From Plasmopara viticola (Eukaryota > Oomycota > Peronosporomycetes > Peronosporales > Peronosporaceae): DNA of 64,000 bases. Each line of letters begins with the position of its first letter. Within the stretch, counting starts at the first letter, position 1. The notes below the pieces were generated by a model. The model saw only the letters and a program-made list of their open reading frames with translations. It did no database searches and had not been told where the DNA came from. The position numbers were made by a program, and so were the translations under genes. The stretch spans positions 62,001 to 126,000 of the forward strand of contig MBPM02000026.1 in the NCBI GenBank assembly GCA_001695595.3. The letters are read 5' to 3'. Positions 11,544-23,690 of this stretch are shown in pieces.

Positions 11544-13880
11544 ATTGCTCAGCCTGGTGTACCAGGGTAGTAATTAAGTGAGGAATTGGCTTTGGTGGTG
11601 GAGCGCCAGTCCAGCGATGGGGACTAATCGCACTTAAGCGAGACATTACACCTCATGGATACAATGTGGATACATTTTGCGTCGCGGCTGCGCGCCATAA
11701 CGGCAAAGTGTGCCTATCCAAAGCAATCCTATCCAGAAGAAATAAAATCGGTCGTGATGTAGCCAACATTGCAAATGCACTCTGAAGGAAGTATCAGAAG
11801 TTTGCCACGCATCGTTGAGGATGAAAGGGACTTGACCAAAGGACTACGCGCAGGACATTTAGACAGATAGGTAGACCTGAGAACAGATCAACTGCGCAAA
11901 AGCCGTCTTGAGCAGTCTGGACGTCTGGCGTGATTGTTATAATGGTAGAGGCTCTCATGGCACAAAGCCATGCGAATGGGAAAAATCGACAGGGAACGCG
12001 AGAACTCATAAAGACGTCAAGTAGGAAGCAAAATCGTGGCGCAAACTGGATGTTGTCCACAGATTCAAGACACGATCAAAGCCATGAGGCTTATAGGATG
12101 CTCCCAAGTTCACATGCCACCTGGCGAGTCGCATTAGCACAGGAGTTGCATATGTGGCGAGCCCATCGAGATGGTGAACGTTGGGTATTATATCGAGCAG
12201 AGCGAATAACCCATTTGTTGTTGCCAGCTGTTGCCATTCAAGCGCTAGCGTAAAGTCGAGGTATTAGCAACAAGCGAGTCAGTCCATCCTTTTCAAGATT
12301 TACAACGTCGCGACGCCTTTACTGAAGCGGCTTGTCAGTCACAGTATTCAGTTTGGGAGGCTGCAGAAACAGACGTTCGTACCCAAAAGGATTTGCTGAG
12401 AGGAATTATTAACATTGCTGATCCATATCTAATACTTACAAGCTCTACGACGGTAAATCTAAGCCATAAGTCTAACGGGAAGCCAAGATAGATAAGTACT
12501 TATTACTAATATGATCGAAAATGTAGATCATCATCCAGCATGTGCGACCGAATAGACTGTTTAATTAATCAAATAGCCTATCAGCTTTGCATAGTGCGTT
12601 ATTGGCTCGCTTTTATCGTTGCCAAAGCTACTATTTATAATCTCCCACGGGTACCCTATAATACTGTGCTAAGCTCTTAATGACTTGAAATCTGAGCTCA
12701 AGATGACCCTAGAATAGACTGTAGCATGCATTGTGCCATCTTACCGCACTGCTATATGAACAAAGGCCATCGGCTCGGCCGCAAATACGTCTTGGTGTAA
12801 ACCTTGGCATTTAAGACTATATTTGCTCTAAAAAATGTAAGCATTTGAAGTGGTTGAAGAAGGGTGCAAAGTCGTGGCCCTTTTCCAAACAATCTGTCGA
12901 AAGAGCATGAACCAAACACAGTAAAGACCGATGTTGGTCCTTGAAAATTATTTAATTTTGCTGATATCGGCTCGTGTGTTTCTAGCACCAAAATTGACAA
13001 GCACAAGGAGGACTGCAGAGACAATCATTGTAAATGCAAAGATTGAGCTTTATATGAAAAATGTGACCTGAGACTTCAGTGTCAAAAGTACTTACAGTTT
13101 TATCAAATAATTTGTAAATTTAATACAACAAAAGATAAGATCGTACAGGCACTCGCCGTAGCGCGCTTTGACCTTATCTACGGTGTTACTCGTTGCCTTC
13201 TCGACCCGCGTTATGTCAGCCTCCGCGTGAAATACCAGCGTGCGTGATGCAACAGAGCTATTTCTTAAAAGTGACACGGAAAGGAAAGGGGGTAATGTCT
13301 TTGTTGGCGAGCTAGCAGCATACCGTGGGACTTCGAGCTGGCAAAGTCTGATCAAAGGAAGCATTTCGTGTAAGCGCAAAGTTGCAGTACTTGATTTTTA
13401 GTGCGGAATGAGCAGATTTTGTCTGCCACAAAAAAGCAGGCTACAGCATTAAAATATAACCACCAACATTAAGCCGCAAACAATAACGTCACGTGAGCTA
13501 TAAGCCACAGACCGCTTTTGTGCAGCTACTCCAATACTAAGTCACTATCAGAGAAAGCATCGAGCAAATTTTTTGTTTTAAGCGTTTTCTCCGTAATACC
13601 GACAAAGAAAACACAACAAAGCAGACGGAAGCAATGAAAATAATAATCACAATACATGTGACGTAATTAGGGGGGGTTGCCGGCAATGGCAACCTAGCTA
13701 TGTATTAAGTCTGCTTCAAAATACATATGCGTTGCAACTATATTCTGGATTCATTGGCCGCATAGTTTAAGACGGTCCAGACGTCGAATTAACTGGAAAG
13801 TCAAGAGACATTATCAGTTGACATGTGTATTTTTTTGGTAAAGGATAGGAGAATGATAAACTCTAAAATGGTGAAAGTAA
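11544..13880. other. Intergenic region upstream of the Myb gene
   Basis: This holds the Myb promoter side (11,544 upward) and then degenerate DNA with no supported gene. The part around 13,235-13,375 is an inverted relative of 1,200-1,350. The open frame at 13,092-13,379 (minus) overlaps that repeat and is probably a fragment of the mobile element rather than a gene. Confidence 0.5.
13235..13375 (-). repeat. Dispersed repeat, copy 2 (inverted relative of 1.2 kb)
   Basis: Read on the minus strand this matches 1,200-1,350 with the same word order: the TTGATCAGACTTTGCCAGCTC-like block, then the CTAGCTCGCCAACAAAGACAT block, then the AGCTCTGTTGCATCACGCACG block, with interspersed substitutions. 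Copy identity looks moderate, so the insertions are old. Confidence 0.6.
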
Positions 13881-16800
13881 AGGATTGAGAGTCACCAAAT
13901 AAGCTGGAGCAAGAAAAGATTTTCTCAGCGTTCTCCATTTCAAGTAACTTCTTGATTTGTTGTGAGCAATTAATCCTTCGCCAGCATTGCTCCGCTCGAC
14001 AATCGACCTCCCAAGAAGCTTTTTTTCGTTACTGTGTCACATAGTAGGACCAGCCATGACAAGTTTAAAAGTTCAAGGCAAGAGCACTCAAGGTCACATA
14101 GTGAAAAGTGAGTCATTGTGTTATTTTTGGTACAAGACACATGCAAAAAATTAGAATCCAAAAGCTAGCCTTTCATCACGGATAAAACATTCAGTGGTTG
14201 TTTAGTGTGGCTGCACGCTAATGAGGTACAAATATCCGACACTCCTTCAGTTGATAAGCGATTAATAAATGTCGTGAACTGGATCACTGGAAAAACAGGA
14301 ATCCCCCCGGAAAGTCGGCTTATTGGCTTTGCTTGATCAGCATTCTTTACTACTAAGCTGCTTCGTTCGGCTTCGCTAATGAGTGAACAAAATACAGCGA
14401 GTTTACAAGCCCGTTAATATACACTACTAAGCTCTTATTTAGCGGAAACAAGGAGCAAACTTTTAGGTATCAACGGTGAAATAGCTGTATCTCATTCGAC
14501 AATATTCCGAATTGCAAGAGAATAAAGGCGAAAAGTTTGTTTCATGGCATTACTGGAATACTAAAGCGTCGTATATAGCAAACTTGTTAGCTCTGAAATG
14601 TTCGGAAGAACACAATATCCATTTGTACGAGAAGTGTTGACGGTAATTAAACTTAAATCGCTTTCGTTTTATTTTAGGGGCAATTCTGAGCATTAATTAA
14701 AAAAAAGATAACATTGTCAACAGAGCCAAACAAGCGCTCTCGACGAAATCGAAGCTTTAGGGCCAACCTCGCGCTCGAGAGCATAAGCGTCGTCTACGCA
14801 AAGTGTTTCGACTTCCAATGGCTAAGCAAATTTGGTTTTTTCAAGTTCATTTTTCAAAGTCTGCAGCGACAAGACAAGACGCATTGTTCATTCTGCAACT
14901 ATTGCTGTATTCTACTTATCAACAGGATTAAAATTAAGCCTAGCTGCAAGATCGAATGCTTGCCCAGATGCAAAGGACTAACGAGCTCTTCAAGATTTCT
15001 GTCGCTTCAAAAGGAATGCTGCAGAAAAAGGAAGATTACTTCGGATCTTCTCAATGTATTTGCCACGTCAATAGGGGCAACTTCATGGAAGTCAGAGTTT
15101 GTGGCGGTAATATTGGCAACTGCGTGCTGTATCAATATCGTACCTTTACCGCCAACTTCGAGCGCATGAATGTGCGAAGGCCATTATACCTCAAATGCGC
15201 ATAGGCTCCAGACCAATAGACTTTGAAAATAAATTTATAAGTGGATGTTAGAACTACAAATAGGAAATAATCAACCATTACGTCTGTAATTTCCAGGACT
15301 TGATGCTTTAAATTAAATTGAGACCAGTAAATTTAAAGAGCGATTAAATATTGGATTTATACACTCAAAAAGACCGAGAAGAAGATCAAGGAAGGAAGTC
15401 CGATTGCTCTCCAAAAACTCATTAAAATTGCCACTTTGCCCATTGCTCAAAAAAATCACCGCCGTGTATCGTCCAAGGCGTTTGGAGCTGTGCGAATGGA
15501 TACACGTCATGTTACGATTGAGTAACGACTATGAAAATCAAAAATATTCAAATAGTGGGAGGATAAATTTGACGACTGGACAAAATCCAGCAATACGCCT
15601 TGTCGGCTACATATCTCTGAGATGTACCACAAGGAAGCGTTTTGTTAAATAAGAGGCGCGCAATATGCTATCATCGAAGCGAAAGTTTAAGCTCTCTAAA
15701 ACGTTGATCAAGAGAGACGCGTCACCGTATTCGTTTACCATGGTAGCAGTCTTAATCGTGTATCCAAATATTCGGTGTAGCGACTTGAGCTCGAAGTGAG
15801 CAAGGGTGAGATAATGCAAGCTACGACTAGCGTCTACGGCGAACCGTGCACGTAAACGTGATATACGTTGCTATATTATAGCATCGGGAGCGCTTCAGAT
15901 TATGTTTGTTCCTGGGAACAAACATATTTTCACCGGCATAATGTAGCTCCGTGAGCAGAATTGAAATTTTTACTGGAGCACAGAACGCATGACTCCTTTC
16001 GTCAGCGCGAAGCATCGCGAGACAGCTAAACTAACTGCCAAAGCAATGTTCGGCTAGATATGTTGCTAAAAAATGAAAGACTTGTATAAATCAGATCTGT
16101 CGATATCTAAACTACTATTGACCGCACGGCCACCGTAGTCGTTTAAAAAGGACGCGGCTAATTCTTCTCTGCAATCTTTGAGAGCGTTGCGTAAAGACAA
16201 AGGCTTGAAGCTGTCTTTGTTGTCATTTAGCATGATCCTGAGAAGGCAAGTGCTTTAGGAATTAATCAAATAAGTTTTCATAGGGCAATCCGGCGTGTGA
16301 AATGCTGCGCAAACAATTTTTGGGGCAGAGTTTACACGCGAGACGCCTCACTATAGAGGTAAATTTGGCACAAAGTTTCGCGCAATCCTATTACCGAGCC
16401 TATATATATCAAACAATGGTGCCAGAGTCCTAGAACAAGCAGTACAGCTTTCGGGTAAACTGAAGTGATGGTTTAAGTAGGCGATAATCAGCCAATTTAC
16501 TTCTGCTTTTTTGTCACCACCATTCCCTGGAAAGTAAGGTGGAGGTAGGCGCAAGTGCACGACCTTTGTCAGCTGTCTAGCGATGATCTTGCCGGCGATA
16601 CCGATGTCGCGTTAGAAAGACACCTTTAACGCTGTTTCTGGAAGTCATTGGATTGCGTGCATGGATCTTCATTGAGGTTTGTACTACAGGTTAAACTGCG
16701 TGAATAGGATATCCCGTTCTTCGTTTTTCTTAGCACAAATGGTTTATTCAGTGTTATGCTACTAAGTGGAGCCTCACTTACGTCAAACGGGCTTCTGCAA

Positions 16801-17530
16801 CACTCTTTCAGAACTCGAGGAATACGATGAGAATTTTACTTGAGAGACATCTACTTATTCACACAAAGTGCAGATATCGCAGACTACGCTACGGCTTTTG
16901 ACTGTTTACTCAAACGATCTGATGGACTGCAACTATACTTTTAGTCGTCCAAGTGTCTGCTCTGTGTGAATGAGATTATATGCTTGGGGACATTGTCGGA
17001 GTAACTGGCGGTAAAATGGACCCCTTCAAGGTAACGATCATTGCAGCATGGCTTGTTTCCGAGATAAGGACATACAGTGCTTTTTGGGCACTACGTATGC
17101 GCAATTTGCAAGACCACAACACGACAGTATTACTAGAGAACGGCCTCGAGAGCCGATCAAAATCTCGGACGACCAACTACGCTGCTTAATTGAAGTCGTG
17201 CTAGACTTTTCGACCGGGTCGAACCTTGTAAAAACATTTGGTATCCGATTGGACGCCAAGAATTTGCGATCGGAGAAGTTTTTTTCAAAATTAAGGAAAG
17301 CCAAGGAATCCATATTCATTCACTGGTTGATAGATGAATCCAGCCGGGCTGAACTACCACATTCACGAGCAAGAGCTACTTGCGATTATGCGCTAAGAAA
17401 TCACATGTGTATCTTCACGATCGACCATTTACGGTCAATAAGATCACACGAGTATCAAAATGATCCTGACGTAGAAGACTGCAATCCGCATACTTGCTTG
17501 GTCAATAAGCTTGCAAAGTATAGATAGCCT
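13880..17530 (+). mobile_element. Degenerate Ty3/Gypsy-like LTR retroelement, copy 1 (plus strand)
   Basis: A broken retroelement whose parts lie in the expected order. An LTR-like segment (about 13,885-14,150) recurs at about 26,085-26,360 and inverted near 21,890-22,100. A gag-like stretch (about 14,700-15,200) matches copies 2 and 3. A zinc-knuckle-like remnant lies near 15,600 and a protease-end remnant near 15,900. The reverse-transcriptase end at about 16,976-17,100 shows LGDIVGVTGGKMDPFKV, then FLGTTYA in another frame. An RNase H piece at about 17,350-17,440 shows YHIHEQELLAIM and DRPFTVN in shifting frames. All frames are interrupted, so it is not functional. It stops near 17,530, where the opposing copy 2 begins. 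Confidence 0.75.
15901..15926. repeat. 12-bp-arm near-perfect palindrome inside retroelement copy 1
   Basis: TATGTTTGTTCC and its exact reverse complement GGAACAAACATA are separated by two bases. The core TTGTTCCTGGGAACAA is also present in copy 3 at 25,458-25,473, where it would encode VPGN of the protease end. The palindrome is therefore probably a by-product of conserved coding sequence, extended by chance in this copy. Confidence 0.7.
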
Positions 17531-17539
17531 CAGTTCAAG

Positions 17540-20500
17540 TAAATATTCATTGAAACAGACACCATGGCTGATGCATCTTCACGCAATTAAGAATAACTGC
17601 CCAAAAGATACTTGAAGCGGCCAATAATCGCGAGATTGTCAAGACAAACAAGTTCACAATAGCAATAACCGCGCAAATAAAGTATACTTGGAAGTGTTGA
17701 AATAAAAAGGATGGGCTAAAGTACTCATTGCAGGATGGCAATTCGTATCACCAAAAAGGTGAAGGTTGACTCCACGACTGTGCAATCCTGATGACGAAGA
17801 TCTTAGAAATCGGGTCATGTGTGGAAATCAAATTCTATATCGGCAGGTCAGCCGAAACTTCCTAAAACTTCTCTGGACGCTGCAACATCTACTTTTCGTT
17901 CGTTGTCTCCGAAGTGATGAGCTTAGCTTTTTCTTGTTAAGCGATCAGCAATCACCACGACGGCATTGGAATCATTATTTTATCCAATGACGATACGATG
18001 AAGTCCGTCAGAATGTCGTCCTCCTGGAAGATCCAAAGACTAAATTATTTTGGTGGATTCTTTGCCTAGCCTTGTTGTACTGACACGTTTTGCACGTTCG
18101 TAATAGCGCTGGATATACAACGTCATTTTTCGCCAGTGTACATTTGACGCACACCCAAATAGGCTTTGTAAATTTCTAAGCGGCCTACCGATACAAAGTC
18201 GCGGATTTATCGGATGATGCGGTTATTCAGATCTATGACCTCGAAAAAAAACAGTCGTGGAGCATATTTGGTTATACGAAATACCATCCTGGAATGAGTT
18301 CTCAAGTACATCCTCTCTTTAGGTTCTTGATGATCCGCTGTAAGTCTATTTTACACGAGCACGTTGTTCTACGTTTTGAGTCAATCTAAGCTTGTTAGTC
18401 CTCGCAATTTTTGGCCGTTTCCAGATGCTCTTACAGGTCAATTGGAGCAGCTTTACGCTCAACTTTTAAATTGCGTGACAGTGCATCAGACATGGTGTAG
18501 TTCACCGATTTTACTTAAGCTATAGATGATTCAGCAAGCTCATTATCTGTGCTTCGAAGTCTCATGCGTCTTGATCATCTCGATGCTTTTGTGTTTCGCT
18601 TCGACCGTAATTAGTCGATCGAGAAGATACACACGCCATAATTTTGTCGTATGCCTGATTTAAATAGCTACTGTTCACAACAGGGTACTTCAGCTCAGCT
18701 GGCTTCACCTTCCGACCGGTAAAAGCAGTGGCATGATTTGGCTCTTCCTCCTCTTGACACAAGACTATCTCGATTGCATAGCTCGAGGGTCCATTCCGAT
18801 ACTAACTTGTTTTGTGATATCTGGAGAAATGAAAATATATGGAATTGTAGAGCGAAGCTTGAGTTAGGCGAAGAAGCGTAGTTCATTGTTCGAGCCATTG
18901 ATCACTTCTTGCGAACGCTTTTTCTTGATATTGGCGTGGAATGGTTCTACAAAATGCAAGCCCTTCTTGCAGAACCTCAAAACATAGATATTAGTGACTA
19001 CATTTGCATCTAGTAGGCCTATCTGCGATCATCTATACCTTGTAGAAGTCCAACGGGCGTCTATTTTCGTCCAACAGAGTCTCCCAGACATGAGAGCTAA
19101 ATTGCGCAGTTCTGACACCCAAACAACTTGGAGTATAGTTGCAATTCTTCGCACCGTTCGAAAAAGCGGTCCACCGTCGTAATGTGTTCTGCGATTTCTT
19201 ATATTGGGTGAACGCGTAGACGGTGTAAAAATAGATTTTACCACATATTTTTAATCCGAAAAACTCTTTGGAAATCCAGTTGAATGTACCCGGTCTTCCG
19301 CTTGATCGTATATGAGAAAGCAGATACTCAAATATAATCTGAGGTCAAACAGTGGTGGATAGAATATCATATTTGCAAACTCTAGCCTCTAAACCAGGTT
19401 CATGCATGAAAACAAAATTCTCCCGGACATGATGTCAAAATTGTCTTCCTTACGCATCGTTGGCATCGCTGACAAAATCGTCGCTAGATTTAGCTGATGA
19501 TTGTCATGCATACTGCACCATCCTACCGACAGAATGTTGGTACCGGTAAGATAGACGCACTTGGTCGAATGATTCTTGCTCGAGCAATTTCTTTTGTATT
19601 GTCCTGCGCTGTTCGGGACTCTTGTGCCCTTCCTTAACAGATACAGACGTGTGTACTTAATTGCTTCCTGTGTCGGATGTGTCTCACTAGGCAACTTTTG
19701 CAATAAACACTCTCGAAGCATTTTACATGGCTTACTGCTCTTGAGATATCATTCTTAATTTTTGAAGCTCTCGGCCTTCTTAAAACCGTGCGGATTGAGG
19801 ACAAAGGCGGTTTCAATGCCTTTGTCGTGACGCAACATTCACACGACTGGTGCGAAGTAATTAGCTTCGACATTTCCTAGCGATCATATTGGCCCTGTTG
19901 TCAAGAATAGTCGAGTCTTGCGGGACAGATTTATGCGAACCTTTATTTGTCCAACAACCCGACTGACCGGAAGATTCTTTGGCAGATTTGATTGATATAC
20001 TTCGTAGTGCTTGGTGTTGATGCGAGATTTCATGCACCCTGTCCTCAATTTGATCACTGGATTTCGCTTACGAAGCCATTCCATGCCTGCATAACATGGA
20101 ATGCTCCCGATGTTAATAGAGAAGCAGATTTCTGTAGAAATTGTACATGGTTTGTTGAGGACGGTAGACAAGCTGATCGTACAACTTGCATCATCTCACC
20201 ATTGGCTCAAGTTATTTCACCGAGCCTTTGAGCACACCGTAAACACTGGATTTAGTGTTGATAAAGACGATGTAGGCCTTGTGATGACTAACGTCTCTAA
20301 AGACTTGGCTTCTACTTCGAATTTAGCATATAGCACATCTCTGGTACAACGATGTGGCTCTTTATGTCAAAGAGCGGTACATTTTGAGAATATGTTGGCC
20401 AACAACGCATCTGCGTATAGGTATTTGTCACTCTTGTCCTTCTACTGTTCGAATAATTTTGAATTTAGGGTTGTTACTTGTTCACACGATGGCCCAATTC

Positions 20501-22100
20501 CATAGCTTGGACGATACACCAGGTAAATCTCTCGACCAATGGGCAAACTCGAAGTTAAAGACAATTTCGATGATGCCCTGAAGAGCGCTCGGACTTTCTA
20601 CCTTAATCTTGTTTGCGATCTCTTCCAGAAATTCAATTCATAAAGAACCGCTTGTTGAACTCACTGGTCTACGATTCAATTCAAAGCATCAAACCTGGAG
20701 CTGAGGGACGTTGTCGTAGATTCTTTTCGTCTTCGCATGGACAGCATTTGCTCTTAAATATCAAACTCAAACCGCTTAGTTTGTGCGGTTTGTTTTTCAG
20801 CAGTACCCAAGTCTCGTGCAGATTTATATGTTCATAGTCGGCTATAAAGGCTCGATTACAATTCAGCAAGGACTTGCCTCAATTTCTCGAGATATGCCTC
20901 ACAGCGCCTGGCGATTTTGCTGCCATTTAGTGGCACTTATTGACGTAGTACCGCTTCGCTACGAAGATCCATAACTTAATGTCTTCATTCTTTATGGGCT
21001 TGATATTGCTGCTGTTGCTAAGTGAGAAGCAACAATAGTTGCTGCATGGAAAATGCGTCTTATCTAGTCGTCGCAGAAAGAGTAGAATGTGCCTGGATAA
21101 TTGATTCCGCTTAGCTATTAACACTCGGCACATCTTGCAAAGCCGACGCTCGTACTCTCGAATGCGACGTTTGCCGTAAAGTTTTGATATCGTCAAGTGC
21201 ACTTGTTTTGCTCTGTTGACGAGACTATCTTTTTGGAGAAGAACGCTCAGCCGTACGGCCTTGAAAGAGTTTTAGTCTACCTGGACAAACTAAGGCGTCT
21301 CTTTGGCGGGTTATACTTGTTTGATTTCTCGATTATTATTGTAAAATCTGAAGAAATCTTAACTTATGGCTCAAAAATTTGAGGAAAATCAATTTATAGT
21401 CAACGCAATTTGCACAAAAATTAGAAGTGCCTAGTGAGCATTTTTATAAATACGTTGTGTAAGCTTTTCCAATGATGTCGAAAATTGATCTCCTGGTGCG
21501 CAAGGCTTTGCAATCTGGGCTTTTACTTCGGATGAGTTAGACGCTTTTTAGCTGATTTTCTGCTAATTAAACCCTAATCATCAAAAGTCTTTAATGAGGT
21601 AATCAAGCTGCTTGTAAAAAAAAGTGATGTTCATTAACAGCTTTAAAAGCTTGTGAGTATTTTGATTACTCATAGAACGAAGGTAACCAAAATTTAGAAC
21701 TAGCAAATATTAGTGGGTTCTTACCCGAAAGTTGTCCTCTGCCGGTTTTCAATCCAGCAGCAGGACATTAATTTTTCAAAGGCAAAAGACACCAGCTCAA
21801 GGAGCTTCAAGTGTTTCTACTACACCAGCGTTCAAACCCACTGACCAACCACTGCAAGTAACAATCGGGCCAACAAGGCTACCCAGTAATCCCCGCTATG
21901 TGGCTCGTACGTAGTAGGATGACCAACTTCTCACTATGTGACCTTGAGTGGACTTTACACTTTTAGAGACAAGCGTGTTGATTATTTTTTTCGTGCATTC
22001 CTTTATAATTGAGAACATTTGCCAAAACTTGACTTCCAAAGCCATATGTACTCTGTGAGCCCTAAACATCACTAAAAAACTCTTCCTCACCTCCAATATC
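17540..22100 (-). mobile_element. Degenerate Ty3/Gypsy-like LTR retroelement, copy 2 (minus strand)
   Basis: Reading on the minus strand from high to low coordinates, the order is as follows. An LTR-like piece (about 22,100-21,890), then gag N-terminus (about 21,230-20,940, similar to copy 1). Protease with GMEWLRKRNPVI (about 20,080-20,050). Reverse transcriptase with QLNLATILSAMPTMRKED (about 19,500-19,440), then FFERCEELQLYSKLFGCQ (about 19,165-19,110). RNase H with VKPAELKYPV (about 18,706-18,677). An integrase zinc-finger remnant with TCKTCQYNKA (about 18,110-18,070) and integrase core with VVIADRLT (about 17,965-17,942). The order gag-PR-RT-RH-IN is that of Ty3/Gypsy, since Copia has integrase before RT. 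Stops and frameshifts break every domain. It converges on copy 1 at about 17.53 kb. Confidence 0.8.
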
Positions 22101-23690
22101 CTCGTCTTTTATTGACCATCTGTTCTTCATTGTCGATACTGCCTGCAGTCGTAATGAATAGTGTCGTATGTATTTCCATCGCTATCATTGTAAGCTGCTT
22201 GCATACACACGATTGTCATTTATAAGGAGCCCTGTACACCTTCTGGACTCACTATCGAAGCTTCTCTCTTTGGCAATTGACGATGTTCCAAGGTATCTAT
22301 ATTGGGGGGTCCAGATCAATTGTCCATTGTGGAGGTTTGTATCGATCGTTCCATATGCGTGCTTATTAAGACTCCTTACAGTCCTTTGCCTCAACTTATC
22401 TGTTTGCATTGCGAACAGACTTGAACCTTATAAACATTATCGATTACTGATCAGGGTACGTTTGTCCTATTTCTTACCTCACATATATCAGAACCGATAT
22501 CGTGATTAAGAAATTACCCATAACGCATTAAAAGAAAAATAAAGCACTTTATCAGATGCGAAACATTTCGATCCGGTCTTGGCATATGAAGGCTAAATGT
22601 AGCTTCATGCAAATTCTACTCGAAGCTTTGAAAAATACATAGACATTTTCCAAGCAGCAAAAGTCGCAAAGGTCGGGATAAAACTGAGAGACACAGAAAG
22701 CATCTAATATATACTTCTATTCTGAGTAATTTAGTTAGTGGTATACAGGGATACACCATCCGATTTAAACATACATGTCTATTATTGTAATGTTCAAAAA
22801 ATACGAAGAGAACGCTCTTGAGGAAGTGCATGATTAAGATGCATCAAACTGTCGATGATTGCTCAGCCAACAATTGGAAGACGAATCAGTGTTAAACGAC
22901 TTTTACGATGCAATTTTAAGATGTAGAAACTAGTTATATCACGCGTTGGGGGGACTTTTAAAACTAAACTAGCAAGTTAATATTTGATAACGAAAAGCAA
23001 CGCTCTAGTTGAGAGTTCTTTTATGGTGAAGTAAAAGTAATTGAGTTAATCTCAAATGTCCATCGCTAAAAAAGAGTTCAGATGAGGTTAATACGAGGTG
23101 AATACTGGAGAAGAGATCTTCACAATATATCGTTTTTATGAGCCTTTTAAGATATTTGAGCAGTAACATACAAAAAAGGACAAATGCATCGAAATGCCGC
23201 TGGCAATCTCAACAATCAATCAATGGCTAAAAGAAAAACAGTCAGACGTGGCTATTTTATAGTAATGGTATCGGTCATATCAAAATTAATCTAATGAAGA
23301 ACACAATGTGAAGGATAGATCAAATTAAAAAGCATTTGGGCAATTTTTTTTATATAAGCTGCGTGTAGTAAAAAAAACAAGCATTTGATGTAAAAATAAC
23401 GCTAAGAGCTTTAAATAAGGAGTATCGAAGTAAAGGCATAAAACTTATAAAAACATGGAAGAAAGTATTACGAGACGCTAGACAAGGAAATGGTGAAGGA
23501 TTATCACAAGAGTTACGATACGTCAAATAAGAATAAATCATACGCAGGGAAGATTGTTGGGCAAGTTCAAGAGGGGTGCTCGTGGTGAAAGAGTGAGAAG
23601 TAGACTATCCTGTTGTTATTGGAACGAGCTACATAGTAGAAAGTAAAGAGTAGACGTTTGAGCCCGAGCTTTTCGGTCAGTGGTTAGTTC
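22100..23690. other. AT-rich spacer between retroelement copies
   Basis: No gene or recognisable protein motif. Open frames here are short and AT-driven. It may include LTR or leader sequence of copy 2 or 3 that has decayed beyond recognition. Confidence 0.45.

Noticed and set aside
10675..11577. Long plus-strand frames opposite the Myb gene
   Set aside because: They are antisense shadows of a GC-rich real coding region.
17048..17527. A 159-codon plus-strand open frame considered as a gene
   Set aside because: Its N-terminal part reads FLGTTYAQFA and it overlaps Gypsy RT and RNase H relics in neighbouring frames. It is part of dead retroelement copy 1.
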